This document shows positions 63,465 through 64,000 of a stretch of 64,000 nucleotides of DNA, piece after piece. The DNA comes from Pragia fontium DSM 5563 = ATCC 49100. Its GTDB lineage: Bacteria > Pseudomonadota > Gammaproteobacteria > Enterobacterales > Enterobacteriaceae. The notes beneath the pieces were generated by a model, which searched no databases, was not told the DNA's origin, and worked only from the letters and a program-made list of their open reading frames with translations. The DNA is taken from contig NZ_FOLW01000002.1 in the NCBI RefSeq assembly GCF_900112475.1, forward strand, positions 186,001-250,000. The letters run 5' to 3'. A program made the position numbers and the translations under genes. How positions within the stretch are numbered: the first letter of the stretch is position 1; each line of letters starts with the position of its first letter.

Positions 63465-64000
63465 TTATTTTTTATAAGCAGATTGATGAACACCTACCGC
63501 GCGTCCTGATGGGTCATCCATTTTTTTGAATGATTCATCCCATTCAATGGCTTTAGCAGAAGAACAAGCGACGGATGGGCCACCGGGTACACATTCTGCG
63601 GCGCTCGGCAGCGGAAAGAGTTCTTCAAAGATTTCACGATACAGATAAGCCTCCTTAGAGGTGGGCGTATTGTAAGGAAAACGGAACTTGGCATTTTCCA
63701 ACTGTTGAGTATTAATTTGGTTGTTTGCCACTTCTTTCAAACTATCAATCCAGCTGTATCCCACGCCGTCAGAAAATTGTTCTTTTTGACGCCATGCTAC
63801 GCTGGCAGGGAGATAGGATTCAAAGCATTCACGAATGATGTGTTTCTCCATCTTGCCATTACCGCACATCTTGTCTTTAGGATTGATACGCATCGCAACA
63901 TCAAGAAATTTTTTGTCCAGAAACGGTACTCGCGCTTCCACTCCCCAAGCCGCCATGGCTTTATTGGCTCGGGCACAGTCATACATATGTAGCGCCAGCA
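63465..64000 (-). CDS. asnB: asparagine synthetase B, 3' part (cut by the window edge)
   Basis: AsnB makes asparagine from aspartate, glutamine and ATP. Only the C-terminal about 178 residues are in the window; the frame is open to position 64000. The part seen belongs to the synthetase domain (ARVPFLDKKFLDVAMRINP, WRQKEQFSDGVGYSW, FRFPYNTPTSKEAYLYREIF) and ends with PGGPSVACSSAKAIEWDESF and the usual VHQSAYK tail. It is the neighbour of the tRNA cluster in E. coli as well. Confidence 0.96.
   Translation of the reverse strand, partial: LALHMYDCARANKAMAAWGVEARVPFLDKKFLDVAMRINPKDKMCGNGKMEKHIIRECFESYLPASVAWRQKEQFSDGVGYSWIDSLKEVANNQINTQQLENAKFRFPYNTPTSKEAYLYREIFEELFPLPSAAECVPGGPSVACSSAKAIEWDESFKKMDDPSGRAVGVHQSAYKK

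Noticed and set aside
1-64000. CRISPR arrays, restriction systems or an intact prophage
   Set aside because: I saw no regularly spaced repeats, no cas or restriction genes, and no phage structural block beyond isolated remnants.

Overview
The window is chromosomal DNA from an enterobacterium (order Enterobacterales). The evidence is the long E. coli-like gene order on the right: tatE-lipA-lipB-ybeD-dacA-rlpA-mrdB-mrdA-rlmH-rsfS-nadD-holA-lptE-leuS, gltLKJI, lnt-corC-ybeY-ybeZ, miaB/ubiF, a Met/Leu/Gln tRNA cluster and asnB. cysS, folD and argU lie at the left. Base composition is moderately AT-rich and the accessory stretches are clearly more AT-rich. A Budvicia/Pragia/Limnobaculum-type relative would fit, but I cannot prove the genus from sequence alone.

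Layout. 1-3.8 kb: an exported RidA-like protein, cysS, folD and tRNA-Arg(UCU). 3.8-6.1 kb: a decayed island at the 3' end of argU. It holds a P4-type integrase with a stop codon and a frameshift, one membrane-anchored cargo gene, a direct repeat of the tRNA 3' end, and then a second integrase remnant on the other strand. 6.1-15.3 kb: an accessory stretch of lipoproteins, small zinc-ribbon and stress proteins (YmgB-like, UspF), a phage-type muramidase-like protein, two convergent genes for peptides with double-glycine (microcin V-type) leaders, a cold-shock gene with a cold-box leader, and a broken YgdI-type lipoprotein. 15.3-26.6 kb: alkB, a three-gene periplasmic molybdenum hydroxylase/cytochrome c operon, copC-copD, leuE, a broken monooxygenase, small secreted proteins and endonuclease I. 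26.6-35.3 kb: the RNA-repair/ribosome-rescue pair rtcB2-prfH, yiiX, and an ynbABCD-type lipid operon that has gained an acyltransferase. 35.4-58.5 kb: the conserved cell-wall, lipoate, translation and glutamate-transport block. 58.8-59.4 kb: a parDE toxin-antitoxin pair. 59.5-64 kb: miaB, ubiF, seven tRNA genes in two promoter-bearing units, and the 3' part of asnB.

How the genes work together. LipB and LipA make the lipoyl cofactor. MrdA and MrdB build the rod-shaped wall, with DacA and RlpA trimming or marking it. GltI/J/K/L import glutamate and aspartate. YbeZ/YbeY act in 16S rRNA processing, and Lnt finishes the many lipoproteins in the window. The Mo-hydroxylase genes form an electron path from substrate to an iron-sulfur subunit to a tri-heme cytochrome c.

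Most interesting: (1) the two orphan double-glycine peptides at 12.36-13.03 kb; (2) the rtcB2-prfH leader, which has a 15-codon ORF with a near-perfect Shine-Dalgarno sequence that ends in UAG and is in frame with rtcB2; (3) the ynb operon, which seems to encode a complete alternative phospholipid branch; (4) the argU remnant island; (5) the tandem duplication of the Met-Leu-Gln tRNA unit with its promoter.
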